64,000 nucleotides of DNA from Gyrodactylus bullatarudis (Eukaryota; Platyhelminthes; Monogenea; Gyrodactylidea; Gyrodactylidae): assembly GCA_012064415.1 (NCBI GenBank), contig SSNU01000051.1, positions 493,021 through 557,020 of the forward strand. Reading direction: 5' to 3'. The position numbers and the translations under genes are program-made. Positions within the stretch are counted from its first letter, which is position 1. Each line of letters begins with the position of its first letter. This document shows positions 1-13,235 of this stretch, one piece after another. The notes under the pieces were generated by a model that made no database searches, had not been told where the DNA came from, and saw only the letters and a program-made list of their open reading frames with translations.

Positions 1-3000
1 TTGCATCCGAATTGAGGTGGATTTTTTCCCTACGAGGTGCTTGAATAGGCATAAAATTGAGTTGAAGTTGAGGATTTTCGAAATAAATGGTTAAATTTTC
101 AACTTTGACTTTAAATAGCTCTGAAACTAGAGTAGTTAAGGGAAACTTTCCTTCTGATCTTTTGTAAAGAATTTATTCCTGAAAAAGATGATGTTTTCTC
201 TATCTTTCTATCACATTCATGTTTTTCTCTATTGAAAGGCAAAGCACTGTAAGTCGGGTTTTCAGTTTTTACCGAATAACTCGAAAACCCTATTTTAGAA
301 TTTTTTAAGAAGCACATATCAGAAACCAAGACTGTGTTATTAAATCAACCTGAATGAATTCTACTACTCTTGATCCTGATTGGTCAAGGTCATTTTGTTT
401 CAGATTCGCTTTCTTTTTCCCAGAAGTTGATAAAAAACTATATTTATGGGCAATAAACATCCCTGGTGTTGTTTTCTCATCCATATTTTTATCACATACC
501 AAGTCTAGCAGCAATGTGATAGGGTTTCATTTTCATGTGTGTCTGGAACAAGAAATGTACTTTATACTGTATATTGCATTGAAAAGTAAATGTAACAAAA
601 TTTTATTATTAGTTAGTGATAATATTACATTTCTCATATGATTTCAATGGGAAAATCCAATAAACAAGTTGTATGTTGAACTAATTGGTTTTTGAAGAGG
701 TAGAATTTGCAAAGCAGGAAATACCAACTATTTTTCGTTATTATCTCAAGTTCACTTGATTGATTTCAGCCTCTCCTATAGACGTTTCAGTAAATGAAAT
801 AGTCGAGTACATTTTGAATTCCTTTCGATTAAGAACTGTAAACCCATTGAAAATTAATTTGAATCAGAGGATCTGTAATTTTATTTTACAATACCAAAAT
901 TATACGTTGTTTGAATGAATGAAATTTTTATACTACCTAAAAATATATTTCGAGCTAGCTAGCTTATATTTCAGATGTAAATCTATCCGATATTCAAAAA
1001 ACTATAGAACCATTTGGTCAGTCTATTGTGGTTATTTTGATAACGCAATATTATTGGCCAACAGTTTTGGTATTAAAAAAATGAGAGAAGATGTGTATAA
1101 CTGCCTTTATCACGAAATTAACCTTTTGCCACATCAGAAACAGCTTTTTGACATTTTTTTGAAAACCTGTCTAGCATGGCTTTGCCTTTCTATACAGAAG
1201 AACAAGAATCAGCTTCAAGCTTTAAAATAGAAAATTATGAAATTTAAATTTGTATCAATATGGTCGAAACATTATCGGAATGAGAGGTAAAAGATCGATA
1301 ACTGCTCTCATTTTCAAGAGGCCGGCTTACAAAAGAGCTGATGAATGAGACGAAACGCCTTTCTCGAGTGTTACCATTGAAAATCTGGGATAATTGCTTA
1401 ATTGTTCACTCTGGAAATGGATTCTATCGATTTTTTGCCAAGGATTAAGATATACTTTTTCCATAACTAAAGAATTTATTTAAATAAACAGAAAATAGTC
1501 AGAAGGAGGATATTTGTTTACCAAATTCATCTTTGTTTCTTTGAAAAATTGTTGATTTCCTTCTAACATTATAATCCTTTTTCCGAACAAAAAAACATAT
1601 TCTAAACCTTTTTTTCAGGAATTCTGATTTCAACATTGTTCAGTCTAAAAGTTTTAATTCTGATTAGCCAAAAGCCCAAAGAAGTGTAATTAGGGGGGGG
1701 TGATTGTTTCAAATTTTTCATTCTTAATTGATTAGATATATAGATAATATTTTCAGGGTTTGTGCAGAATTTTCCACAGATTCCAAAAATCTAATTTTTG
1801 TTAAAATCTATCGATAAACATGTAAGGGTCTAATTAGTAAGGTCAACTTCTTTCATGATTCTTCAAAATCGATAATGATTAATTCAATCATTCCCTTACC
1901 TGACTCTTCATATTCCAGTCACACTTGAAATTAAAGTTGTTAAGCTTCAAATGAGCATAACTTTGTTATTTGACGAGCTAATTTTTTTTGCATAACAATA
2001 GATTTGAGAATAAACTAAATTTGTAGGTAAGATTTTTACTTCACGAGTTCCCTTGAATCTTTTGAGAATTTCTACCTTTGTTCTCAGATAACTGTGAGAA
2101 TAGATTTTAAAATTAATAGAATCCTCTGTATCTGTATATTACTAAAATCTATCCTAGAATTGTACTGTTGATAGTTTTAAAAAATAGTCTTTCTCCTGCC
2201 CATAGTTCTGATAGGGCTGACTTATCATAGATTCATAATCAGCACAGACCATATACAAATGTAAAGAAAAAAGAAGATCAAAATAAAAAGGGCAGAGTTA
2301 ATTAGTGCTAAAAATAACAAAATTATCCCATGTAAATCTGGATAGGCTTGCAATGCAGAGAGGAGTGATTCAGCAAATCAAGACACACTAAATGAAGAAA
2401 AGTGGATGTCAATTAGGAAATAATAGTAAGAGTCATCCACGCATATTGTGTCCCGAATTTTCTTGTTGCTATACATAAAAATTGTTTATTCATGAGACAC
2501 AGACAAAAGACGAAAGATATCTTAATTCCTAGAGCAAGGAGATAAAAATATTCTATGTGAGAAATTTATGTTTTTCCCAAAGACAAAATTCGATCGAGAA
2601 TTAATATCAGAAAATTTTGAATTCCGCCAAAGCATTCCTGAAAAACAAAACTAATTCACAGTTGCCCATATAAATAAAGATGCTTTAGTATTTAAGGAAT
2701 CTAGGTGTCAATACATCGGAGTTTAAAAAAAAGCATTTTTTTCACGAAAATAAATCCCATTACTTTTAGGTAGTGTGGACATTTTCTACAGCAATCCATG
2801 GTATTTTCGATTGATTCAAGAAAATACCTGATCTACATAGTTGGCTTGAAGAAATAATTAGGTTCCAAAAACAAAAATTTATTCTAAGATTGATTATTTA
2901 TAGCTAATTTCGAAAATAATTGGTTTATTGACTTTCAATACATTTAGATTGGAAAATCATTCAACCTATTTACAACACCCCTAGGACTTTCTCAGAACCT

Positions 3001-4687
3001 ACTAGTGTTATACATCATTAGAACCGCCTTTAAATTTACTAATTTTCAAAAAATATCCCTACTGTCTAGTCCAAAAGAGGATGAAACTCGCTTATATGTA
3101 TACTTTGGTTATTTCTAAATGCTTTGTGAGTTTCTTTGGTACCAGTCTCGGTGAGATCCATTAGTAAGCTGTAACATTTAGCGACATGCTCATTTTGAAA
3201 TGAAAACCGATCATGGGATACAGAAAAATGATAAAATTAAAGAATGTATAAGATTTTCATAAAGCTCAAATTGATTTTAAACTCCAAGCAAATGAAAGCA
3301 GTACACCAACTCAATATCCGGTTCAAGGACCACATTTAATATCAGCTTAAATATTTTTGAAAGTAGCCTAAATCAAGATCAATAAATTTCTAATCAGAAA
3401 AATACAAATCTAATCTCTAGAGTTCAAGAAATTATATTATTATTTACAAAGTCTGTTTGCGAGCCTTGACAAATTCTGAAAAAAAGTTTACAACTCCAAT
3501 TAGTGGAGTAATAATGATTCCTTTCAGAGTTTTAATGAGTGAAATTGGCTTCCAATATTGCTGAACCAAGTAATTTAGATATTTTAATGGGCCATTCCTC
3601 AGATCAATAAAGTTCTGTGAAAGAATTCAACAAAGATCGGTTTATATGGAATAAAGTCGTATGCACTGGGCATTAGAGATAGATCTTGCAAATTATCGAT
3701 TTTTAGTTAAGGTGATAAAGCTTGAAAAGACAATTCTAATGATATATAGAACGTACGGCCTTACTGGTATTTAGATAGAGATCCAAAAGAGGTGAAAATA
3801 TCGTATTAACTTTGATGCAAGGAAAAAAATTCTCAATTTTTATCAACACAATTTCATTGACAAACAAGCTTACTGTTTAAGGGAATTAAAAAATCCCCCA
3901 AAGTTACATAAAAGTAGTATCATCAACTTTTTCTGTAGAATTAAAAAAATTGAAGACTCACAAAAATCGACTATATTTCTAGTCTACAGTTTGCAAGGTT
4001 TCGATTCTGAACATTTTTTTAATTACAGGTATAATATGTACTGGAAATGTCGTAGGCAGAACAAAAATCAAGGTAATATTATCAAATTATAATTTCTCAC
4101 GATATATCCCTGTGAATAATTCATTTGGGGAAATGAAGCACAAATCATGGGAACGAAAAGTTTAAATTCTTCTGCCAAAGTACACATTTTTTCTAGGATT
4201 AAAAATCTGCTGGTAAAATGTGCAAACTAAGCTGAGGTTAAACTGATTTGGCTAACCAATTCAGTTGCCAATATCCCTCCTCCAAGAAGAGATTCTATTT
4301 ACTGCATTTGTATTTAACAAGGTCAGTTCTATAGAAAGAATAAGAAAAGAAGGAAAGATGTATCACACAAAGAGATGTGAAGATTTTTAAATAATTCCCC
4401 AGATCCAGAAATACAAGCGTAGCAGAAATACGTAAAAGTATTTATTTTCCACATGAAATAAAATTCTTGGTTACTACCCACTGCTCTTTTTGTCAGAGAC
4501 GAACCATTTAAGGCTATCGAGGAATTTGGAGATTTCTGAAAATAGCATCGATCTGTCCCTTAATTTTAACTTTCTCCAGATATTTGTTTATTAAGATAAC
4601 TTGGATCTGCTTTCTGTCCCATAATGCAAAGGTTGAAAATTCGAATAAATTATTCCTATCTACTCAATAGCGATGATACGTAGAGTA
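1..4687. other. Gene-free AT-rich stretch
   Basis: I found no convincing coding exon here. Open frames are short, rich in Phe/Lys/Ile/Asn as expected from AT-rich noncoding DNA, and lack recognisable motifs; the longest, a 103-residue frame at 919-1230 (+), matches no family I know. A G-run lies near 1695. No tRNA-like boxes or clear terminal repeats were noticed. It is probably intergenic or intronic DNA made largely of decayed repeats. Confidence 0.5.
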
Positions 4688-5150
4688 GGTCAAATTTTTC
4701 AACTTTTCCCAGCCTTAATCTCATTTTGAAGATAAACGAAAACTATGCACTTTTCCCTATAAAACCATACGTTTTCGAGTTATTTCTGATATACAAATTT
4801 TCGATTAAACATGACAAATTTTGAACACAAGCCAAGATTTTTTCGATGAGTTTCACTGCTACAAAGGACAAAATCGAGATTTTTGAATAGATTTTGGAAC
4901 ATTCTGAATATAAATAGGCCTTGTAGTAAAAATTAAATCTTTTTTTACATGTTGAAAGCAAATTCTTAGGAAATTATATAAATTTCGATGATTTTAGGGA
5001 AATGGGAATTTTGTATATCAGAACATGAAAAATTTTCATTTTGACTTTCAAAAATGAGTTTTTCATGGTTAAAACATCAATTTTTGATTAAGGCATAGAA
5101 GATTGTTCGGGTAAAATGCAATTTTGTATTACCCTAATCTATAATCTTGG
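4688..5150 (+). repeat. Dispersed repeat family C, copy 1
   Basis: About 450 bp that recurs in reverse complement at about 54165-54600. Matching blocks run in the same order, from a block around 4708 (CCTTAATCTCATTTTGAAGA) through one around 5020 (ATCAGAACATGAAAAATTTT) to one around 5105 (ATTGTTCGGG). The copies differ by scattered substitutions and short indels, so they are old. Shorter pieces lie near 38480-38580, 46790-46860 and 62757-62800. No coding capacity is evident, and element type is unknown. Confidence 0.6.
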
Positions 5151-5799
5151 AAATCTTCACACAGATATTTTTCCCAAAGAAATTTCATAATAAACACTCT
5201 CTGTAGACATGGCCAAGCATTTTGAAATGACAAAAATTGAGTTCCTAAACTCTATTTCTACTGAATAGTGGATAAAGCTTCTGGTTAATTTCTATAGTAC
5301 TGGATCATTTTGATGTATGGCCTAGATTCTCGAGGTTATTCTCGACAATCCTTCTCTTTTTTGTTTTGTAAAAAAAATTTATTTCATAGTGAAAAAAGTG
5401 TATTAATTTCAATGGAAGTAAAAAATTCCAACTCTTTTTCTCCAACTAAACATAACATTGGTTTCAAGTTACAAACTTTTAATCTTAATTTAATCATGAA
5501 ATAGCTGCTCCTGTCAAAAGAAAAGAAAGTGACAGAATTAATTTTGAATTTTTAAAATTAACCTAAAAAACTATAGCTTTGAGTAACACGATTAACTAAA
5601 TTGCCAGAGACTATCAAGAGTAGCAAGATTAGTGGTAAGAATACGCATTGAATGATGATGATCAAAAGAAGCTTTTATCATTATGCCATTGGCCATGAAA
5701 CTTTGGGAAGATTTTGAACACCTCAAGGGTAATATGACACAAGATCCAAAGTAAATTGGATAATCGTAGCTTAAAGTTTATTTCTATTCTTTCAATTCT
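5151..5799. other. Noncoding gap
   Basis: No gene, RNA or repeat boundary recognised; a 64-residue open frame at 5310-5504 looks random in composition. Confidence 0.4.
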
Positions 5800-6120
5800 A
5801 AAGTAAGTTGACATGAAGATGAGAATTTACCACAAGAACTAAATATTCTTCCCTTAAAAGTCAGGAAAAGCTTCATTTTTTGACTTCCCTGATGAAATGA
5901 AAAGAAAACGAATTTCTGTGAACTTCTCTGGACAAATTCAAATTCTTTGTCTAAGGTTGATTCCAAATCTTCAAGTTCGATAAAAGTTTTGAGTTGATAA
6001 AGTTCGATGCATTTTTGAAATTGAAAAAATGGCCTAATTCTGGCCAGTTTTAATTTTTTTAGAAATTTCTTCAATTTCAACAAATCATGATGGAATTCGA
6101 AAAAAAATTTCGTTTCACTA
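5800..6120 (+). repeat. Half of a family A foldback element
   Basis: Starts with the family A terminus (AAGTAAGTTGACATGAAGAT at about 5802) and continues with family A interior, including a stretch near 6010-6050 that resembles the one near 44640-44680. The opposite terminus was not found, so the copy seems truncated or diverged. A 138-residue frame on the other strand (5784-6200) is only this repeat read through and is not called a gene. Confidence 0.45.
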
Positions 6121-8919
6121 AAAGCCAAAATGATTGTTCTATCATCCAATATTGGTCTTAAAATTAGAACGCTGTCGAACAAACTGCGTTGACCAAGCAT
6201 CTTCTTTTAATTTCTTTTCTTCTTTTGTACACAGGTGATAAGAGCCAAAATGAGAAATTCTTCCTCAACCTACAGTAGTTTGTGTATTTAAGCCTGGCCT
6301 ATGTGAGCTTTTTCACCTTTCTCTTCACTGCTGCTTGTTCAGATTTTGGCCCACTTATATTCTTTTACCAAAACTAATTGAAATACAGATGAGAATTTTT
6401 TCAATTGTAATATAAATGAAAAAAATGGAATCTTGCCAATATTAGATCATTTTACGGACGATTTCCTACTTTTTCAGCCTTGAGGCTCAAAAATTCTTTT
6501 ACTATTTCGTTGAAAAACTTTAATCCTAACATATTCCTAAATACACTTATATACTCGATTGGACGGTTGTTTGTAAATCTACGTAAATCACTCAATCTTG
6601 GATTTTTTTGGGTGACCAAAAGAGCACATTTGAACTGCTCTATTGCAAATATATATCCTCTCTTAATTTTTTCGTTCCACCATTTCTACATTGAACCTTA
6701 TTCCTTGTAGTTCATTGCATTTTATTCTTATTTCAGAGGAATGATTAATCGTCTCCCTTACAGAATATGATAGGAAATTGGATATGAGTAAAAAACGAAA
6801 GAGAAACAAAGAAAGGAGGGGAGGGTGAGATTTCGAAATGTCAGAAATATCTTCAAAGCAAAGGAAAGACAAGACAAGGAAGCTGTCCCTCCCTAGATTC
6901 AATTCTCATAGGAGATTATTTACGGTCAGAGAGTTCTACTTTCTTTAAATTGATTGCATTCCATTAATTAGGAATTTTCTCAACTTAAACTGGTCTGGGC
7001 TGATCGATTTATTTGTTTTTCTCATTTTGCCTCGAATGAAATCAAAAGAAATAAACAAGTTAATAAGACAGACTAATAGGCCTGTCAATTCAAGCCTCCA
7101 AAGAACTGGGTCTATCGTAAACTTGTTTTCCAGGTGATACCATCCTAATTTTATTTAAAAAAAAATAAACTTTTGATTTGAACCTTTTTTTCCAACAGCA
7201 GGAAAAAACTCATTTTTCTCCATTTCGTTAATTATTTTGATCTGATCTTAGCCTTACTAGAAATCTGTATTTCAGGATCCAAAAGACATAGCAAAACAAC
7301 ATCAAATAATTTTTCCTCTTTAAAATAAGCTTATTTTCCTCGAACATCGTTCTTTCATAAAAATTTCTGAACTGGATCAACACCTCAGATCATAAATTCC
7401 ACCCTGTCTCTTACAAGCAACCAGTATTTTCTGATTTTTTAAAAAGAGATCAATCGATCTGAAAAATATCTCAAATGAAAGATCATTTAAAATATCATAT
7501 ACTAGATACAATTTTCGACGAAATTATCTTATAATATCTTTGCAGTAAGAGCCCAAAAAAACAATGTATTTTTAATATTTTCTTATGTCTAAACGGGTAA
7601 ATGAAATAAAATTTAGACCGGACCAATGAAATCTACGATGGTAATTGGAATATTATGATATGTTTGTTCGTGTATTTCACACTCCTCGCTCCGGAATCAA
7701 ATGTTCACTGAGTTTTGGAACCGGCTGTAGTCAATTCAGTAGCAGAGGGCAGTTAACCTTGAAGTCATAAAGTCTGACTAGGCGTCTATCTTTGGAAATA
7801 TAATTTTCAAAAGGTACTTGAACGTGAAAGAAGATATCAGAAGAAGAAAGGTGGAGATTTTTGACAGATTTTACGGAATTTTCAACTTGAAGAAAAAATT
7901 CCTATTGAACTTTTGTTTTAAATTTGATTTAGATAATTTGAATTTTCAAATTCACGCCACTATTTCTCAATGAAATTTACTCCTAGAAAGGATAGATTTT
8001 GAATTATGATATGATCCGGTAAATTTATAAACAGCAATTGTGGAGAGTAAAGGAATGTAGTTTAAAGTGTTAAAGTGAGTTTCTAAGGTGGAATTTGTGA
8101 TCTTTTGAAAAAAAAAGTTTGTCTTACTAATTCCAAGCGATTTGACTTTTAATTAATCTGATCGTCTAACTGACAGGTTTATTAATTAAAATGACTTTTT
8201 AATGAATATGGAGAGAAATAGGGAAAAAAACTGTTGTAATTCATGCCAAGAAGGAATGAATTAGAATTCAATGAAGTTGACCTTAGATTTCGTCCTCTGC
8301 TGCCAGGTAGGAAAAGAGGACAGAAGCAAAATTAATTGAAATGAAAGCTAAAAAGTCAGAGAGTGCGAGAGTGACCTTTCTGGATTTGTGGTAATTTAAA
8401 AAGGGGAAAAAAGATGCTCTGTGTGTTAATTACTTTGGGAAAAAAGCTGTCAAAGAAAATTACAAATCATTTCTACTCTATTTTGATGCTGTTCTAACCA
8501 TCCCCCAATGAAAAGAAAGCAGGCTTCCATTTGAATATATATTCGATAAATGATTTCTTCTTGCCCACTAAAAGAACAACTCTCCAATAGAGCAGGGCTC
8601 TCCTTAGAAAAGAAACCTGGAAAACCTAAATGATTCAGTCAGCGTTTTGTAATGAGTGAGACAAAATTTTTAAAAGTATCAAAAAGAAATATTTGAAATA
8701 ATATCGGATACAGTATTATCCCTCTTTAATGACTGTGTAAAAGTTATTCCCCTAATTTCTACCCATCAAAAATCTCTTTTGTCAATGGTGACTACTTGTA
8801 AACAGACATATCTACCCAAAAAAAAGGCTAAAAAAATTTTAAAAAAGATAAATAAGAAATAAGAATTTTAAGAAATAATATCTGATATGAAGTGTTAGGA
8901 GAAAGGGTATGTCATCTTT
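6121..8919. other. Gene-free AT-rich stretch
   Basis: I see no coding exon, RNA gene or element boundary I can support. A slightly GC-richer patch at about 7680-7790 has no long open frame. Confidence 0.4.
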
Positions 8920-9985
8920 TTATGGGAAAAATAGCGGTTACCAGAAAGCTCTCGGCGCTAATTTAAAGTCCCAGCGAATTTTTTTTCATGACTCACATTC
9001 AATCTTTTGTCTATCCTATTGTTTGTGGATACACTGATTACGAATCGACAGTTGATTTAAGCCAATTATTTTTGGTTCAGAAGTTATTGATCAAAAAATT
9101 ACCCTTTTTTTGATCCAAACTGATCTGGATTTGAGTCTGGAAAATCGAGGGCTGAGAACTTCTCTAGGCAAATTCGAATTCTTTTTTTGATGTTGATCCG
9201 AAATACCAGGATTTAATTTCTTTTCTTTATACCTCATGTCATCATAATATTCAAAAATTTTATTTTTTCCTCATTTTCCAGAATTTTGATTTTTTTTTTG
9301 TAAATAAACAGTAAATTCATATAAAAGTAATCATATTATAGACTTTTACGATTAGAAAAATTCCCTTGTTAGTACTTTAGAAAAGGTGAACCTTGAATAT
9401 TTTTGATAAGAAAAGATTTTTATTGCTCTCACTGTTTAACCCAACAAAGCTTTTGTTGCATGAATGGGAAAAGTAAGGTTATCCGGTAGACTGTGAAAAT
9501 TTTTAAAAGCAGGTTTCACTAAGAACTATCGCGTGCACAAGAAAATTTTCATTGTTTTTTTTTCTGGGCAAATGCATTGATTCAAAAGAAAAGTATAGCT
9601 ATGATTTGGACTAAAGTAGAATAAAAAGATGTTCGCTATCATCCAAAAGTAAAAAAAATTAAGCATTGAAAAGTTAGCTTATATATGGGTTTAATGTTTA
9701 GAAGCGTTGCTTGATAAGGTTTAAGAAACAAGCTATGTTGTACTACTGATTAGTTCTAAAAAGAACAAAAATCATCTGCCACCGTTAGTTTCAAGATTAT
9801 TTGACACTTGTCTGTTCAAATTCTAACATCTAACAGGTGTGAGAAGACATTTCGATATAAAGTAACGACCACACATAGCTAGCGGGTTTTATGTCTGAAA
9901 AACTGTAATTTCTACTTTATCATCGAATGTTAAATGTAGAAATCTAGAAAACAAAGTCTTGATCAAAAATTAAAAAATACAGTGA
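8920..9985 (+). repeat. Hammerhead-bearing repeat, copy 1
   Basis: Two blocks match the region 51230-52020 in the same order and orientation: about 8968-9118 (like 51338-51485) and about 9740-9975 (like 51800-52015). The second block starts with a degenerate hammerhead-like fold. No long open frame is present. Hammerheads are known in Penelope-like retroelement termini and in small retrozyme-type elements, so a non-autonomous relic of that sort is a reasonable inference; boundaries are approximate. Confidence 0.55.
9738..9785 (+). ncRNA. Degenerate hammerhead ribozyme relic
   Basis: CTGATTA at 9746-9752 occupies the CUGANGA core slot. Stem II is GTTC/GAAC (9753-9756 with 9763-9766) around a six-base loop. 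The second core strand reads AAAA instead of GAAA, and the stem III/stem I side has decayed compared with the copy at 51.8 kb. Very probably inactive; called by homology with that better copy, including the shared downstream ATCTGCCACC. Confidence 0.5.
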
Positions 9986-11297
9986 TGGAACTTATCACTG
10001 TTTTCCAATTCATTTTCACTTGTGATCTGGGGTTCGGTATTAAAAATGGATCGCTTTCTTCAGTTATCTAGAATTAAATTCTCTACTTTTTCAATTTTAA
10101 AATTATCAAAATCAGTAAATCTAAAACTCAAGGCCTTGTTTGGTCTTTGATCGATTACAACTCTACTATTTTGGTCAATCTGACTAATTCCCAAGCTCGA
10201 AAGATAGAAAGAATTCAAAGCAGTTTTCTATATTTTGGCTTTTCCCCTTTTTAGAATCATATAATTCTCGGATTCGAAAATATGCTTTTATTGTAAAAAA
10301 TTTCCTAATAACTTTTTCTCCGATCGAGCATAATTATAACTTCAGACACCAATCTTTTCATGATTTCCTTTATACAGACCTTCAGTAGAAACTAGAATGA
10401 TTTTTGAATTGCTTATTAGATTATTTTATTATGTTTTAAAAACTTTTGAAGATTTTTAATTTTTTTTTTCGTATGTACCCATAAGACTTGGACGAAATTT
10501 TGAAAAAAAATTACTTATGAAAAATCTAATCTTCAAGTATTTAAATATAATCCCACCGAATTTCGCTTTAGAATACCTTTCCATGCTTCTGGAATAAGAT
10601 TAACAAAATTGTGAAAATATTTTTAATTTAAAACGATTTTTGACCGATCAAAATTTTAATAAGAGAAATTTCGTTTGAGCTAGTCTGATAAATTTAAGGA
10701 TTATTTCCTATTAGGACACTCTGGCTAAAGATTTCGTCCAAGTCATTAAATCAATTTTCTAATTCTTACAAGATATAGTCCTAATTTTAAAGGGTTCGGC
10801 AATAATAGCCAATTCTTTGTTCATTGTTTATCTGCTAGGGAAAATTCATTGATCAGATGAGAATGAATTAAAAACTATACTCTGAGTAGTTGAAATTGGC
10901 CATTTAATGACAGTTTGTTTGTAATTCCATAACACACACATCCCCTCCCCTTCATCTTAAAAATGAAGACAAAACTGATTCTTTCTACTGAGTATTCCCT
11001 TAGAATCTGAAAATAGTATAAAAGAAGAGAAGCATTTAGCTTAAAAGAGACTTTTTATTGATAAATAATTATAATTATGATTACAGTCCCAAAGGGAAAA
11101 TATCCATCCTCTCTGAAAATACAGATTTGGATAAATTGATGCAAGTGAGTGTTTCTACATCAGGCAGCTTATTGTCCAATGAATAATAAATACTCTAGCA
11201 GTATCGACTGTATCCTTAGCTAAACAAAACTTGTAAGATACATTAATTCTCAAAAAAATTTAAATCTTACGCCATTTACAGTGAATCCCCCCTTGCA
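9986..11297. other. Noncoding gap
   Basis: No supported gene. A pyrimidine-rich tract lies around 10925-10950. The stretch ends at a TTAA that probably marks the edge of the piggyBac relic that follows. Confidence 0.35.
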
Positions 11298-12686
11298 TTA
11301 ACCTCTTCGAACCCATGAGAGAACCGACAGACTTGGATCGAAATTTTTTTCGGCATTTGATTTCTGAAAGCTATCTCAACAACTTTTACTTCAATAATTT
11401 TTTCATACGAGATCTCTTTCTGCTTGATCTGGATCAGGTCGTATACGACCTTATGGGTTTTAAAGGACTAGAGAATTATACAATCTACTTATAACCGACG
11501 CACACATAAAAAAAGCAAAGTTTATTTAGAATGAAAATCTCTGAAACAATTTCTAATAGAGTTAATGCATAAATAATTATTACAATTTTGACAAAAATAA
11601 TATGTTTTCATCTTGCACAAAGAGCATTTTCTTCTGTCTTTGTCTGATTTGACTCTTGAAGGAATATGCTGCTCTTTCAAGTCAAAATTTCCTCCAGATA
11701 AGTTGAGAATGTCCAAAATTCTATTATCTTCTCTTCGCTTAGCAGGTATGGGACTTTCCCTAAGATTTATAATTCTTTTTCTTCCAACTACAGTTTGATT
11801 TCCGTCATTTATAATTTGTTTTGCACGAATCAATTGGAAGCTCATCAGATCAATTGCTTTTTCCTCTTCTTCAATATTTCTCTTGTATAGAATCCAGGCA
11901 TTTATTATCGATGAATTCAGGATCCACTTGAAGACAGCTGAATACCAATTGGTTGATATGTGATTCAGTCTGTACATTGCATGAAACGAGTCGAAAAGAT
12001 CAACTGCTTCCATGGACTTGTTGTAGTTGCTCACTATGTACGGCATTTGAACAGATTCAACAATTTTTGCTTTGGAATTCCATCTCTAAGTAACAGTGTC
12101 TGGTTCAGCTGAAGCAAATGTAGATGTTAAAGTTACAGCTCTGTTATCGAACCATCTGAGAACGTAAATTCTTTTTGAAGGACTGTAAAGCAGGTCATAT
12201 GTTCCTCTACCTTTTTCTTTAAGAATTTTTTCAGTCATAAGTTCCTTTTCTAATTCTTTCAGACGGCTTGATCTCACTGTACCTGTACTATGAATTCCAC
12301 AAGCAAGAAGAGCATCTTGAAGCTCCGGACTATTAAAAAAGTTATCGAAGCATACAATATGGTTCTTGTTTTTAGGAAGAGCATTTCCTGGGAGAAAAAA
12401 TGATAAAAGTAATCCAGATAACTTCGGCAAGGTTCTGGTTTCTTCTTATGTTCGAAAACTAGATTGAATTCAGGATGCCTTTTAATATCTCTCATATTAA
12501 TATTCCCGACTCTATAAAGTTCAAAGATGCTGATTGATTCATCTGGATCTTCTTCAATTTCTTCAATAGTTGAAATATTTTTTATCTATGTCCATGGACC
12601 TTCTAGTTCCTCATGTGAAAGATCGGCATAACAAGGGAATAAACAGTCCCATTACGAGTAGTACGAACATCGAACTCACTATCCAT
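11298..12686 (-). mobile_element. piggyBac-type element, decayed
   Basis: A TTAA at 11298-11301 is followed by a CC-starting, piggyBac-like end (CCTCTTCGAACCCATGAGAG), and a broken piggyBac transposase lies inside on the minus strand. I could not find the matching right end or TTAA near 12.7-13.0 kb, so the right boundary given is only the transposase start codon. Subterminal GGTCGTATACGACC near 11436 is a perfect short palindrome. Confidence 0.6.
11522..12686 (-). pseudogene. piggyBac transposase, broken
   Basis: Read on the minus strand from an ATG at 12686 (MDSEFDV...). The frame is interrupted at least twice: a stop after about 27 codons, frame changes in the 12.5-12.6 kb part, and another break between 12086 and 12046. 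Recognisable pieces are CFDNFFNS (second DDE-type Asp, about 12340), EAVDLFDSF (third Asp region, about 11990) and a C-terminal cysteine cluster CSLCKM...YFCQNC...LC...NCF typical of the piggyBac/PGBD zinc-binding end, finishing at 11522. The first catalytic-Asp region is missing or scrambled. Domesticated PGBD genes keep an open frame; this one does not. Confidence 0.8.
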
Positions 12687-13235
12687 ACTGTTGAATACTA
12701 ATAAGATAATAGAACTAGGCTAGGCCAAAATAAAACCCAAATTTTTACAAGCAGCTATAAACAAATTCCATTATTGAATATAAATTTTTTGAGTTGATAA
12801 GAAATATTTTGACCGTCAATATATATTTGAGGATCAAGATTTTTCTACTCAGTAGTAGTCGGATAAGGAAAAAAATTGCCTTTCGATAAAAAATAATTAT
12901 TTATTTAATTGTAAATAAAATGATTATAGATTCTAAAATTTGTTCTTGTAGGTATTATGGCTCGTCCAACTTAATAAAGTCGATGAAATTATTCATTATA
13001 GAAAGATATAAACATAGATTTAATTTGGGAATATTACGAGATTTTTCAGACCTAAGAACTTTATCGGAATAGATAAAATTGAAGAGAGTTCAGATCTTCG
13101 CTTATGAAACTTATGAAAGATGCTGTGGAACAACGGGTCGATTATATCGCAAAATTAAATCTACTTTGGGTAATATTTATTAATGAGAAATTTTCATAAA
13201 TTACAAAAGTAACCGCAAATCTATTCGAAAATTTT
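12687..13235. other. Noncoding gap
   Basis: No coding signal recognised; probably contains the unrecognised right end of the piggyBac relic. Confidence 0.3.

Noticed and set aside
919..1230. 103-residue open frame on the + strand
   Set aside because: No motif, no splice or promoter support, and composition typical of AT-rich noncoding sequence.
5784..6200. 138-residue open frame on the - strand
   Set aside because: It reads through a family A repeat; the same sequence recurs in noncoding contexts.
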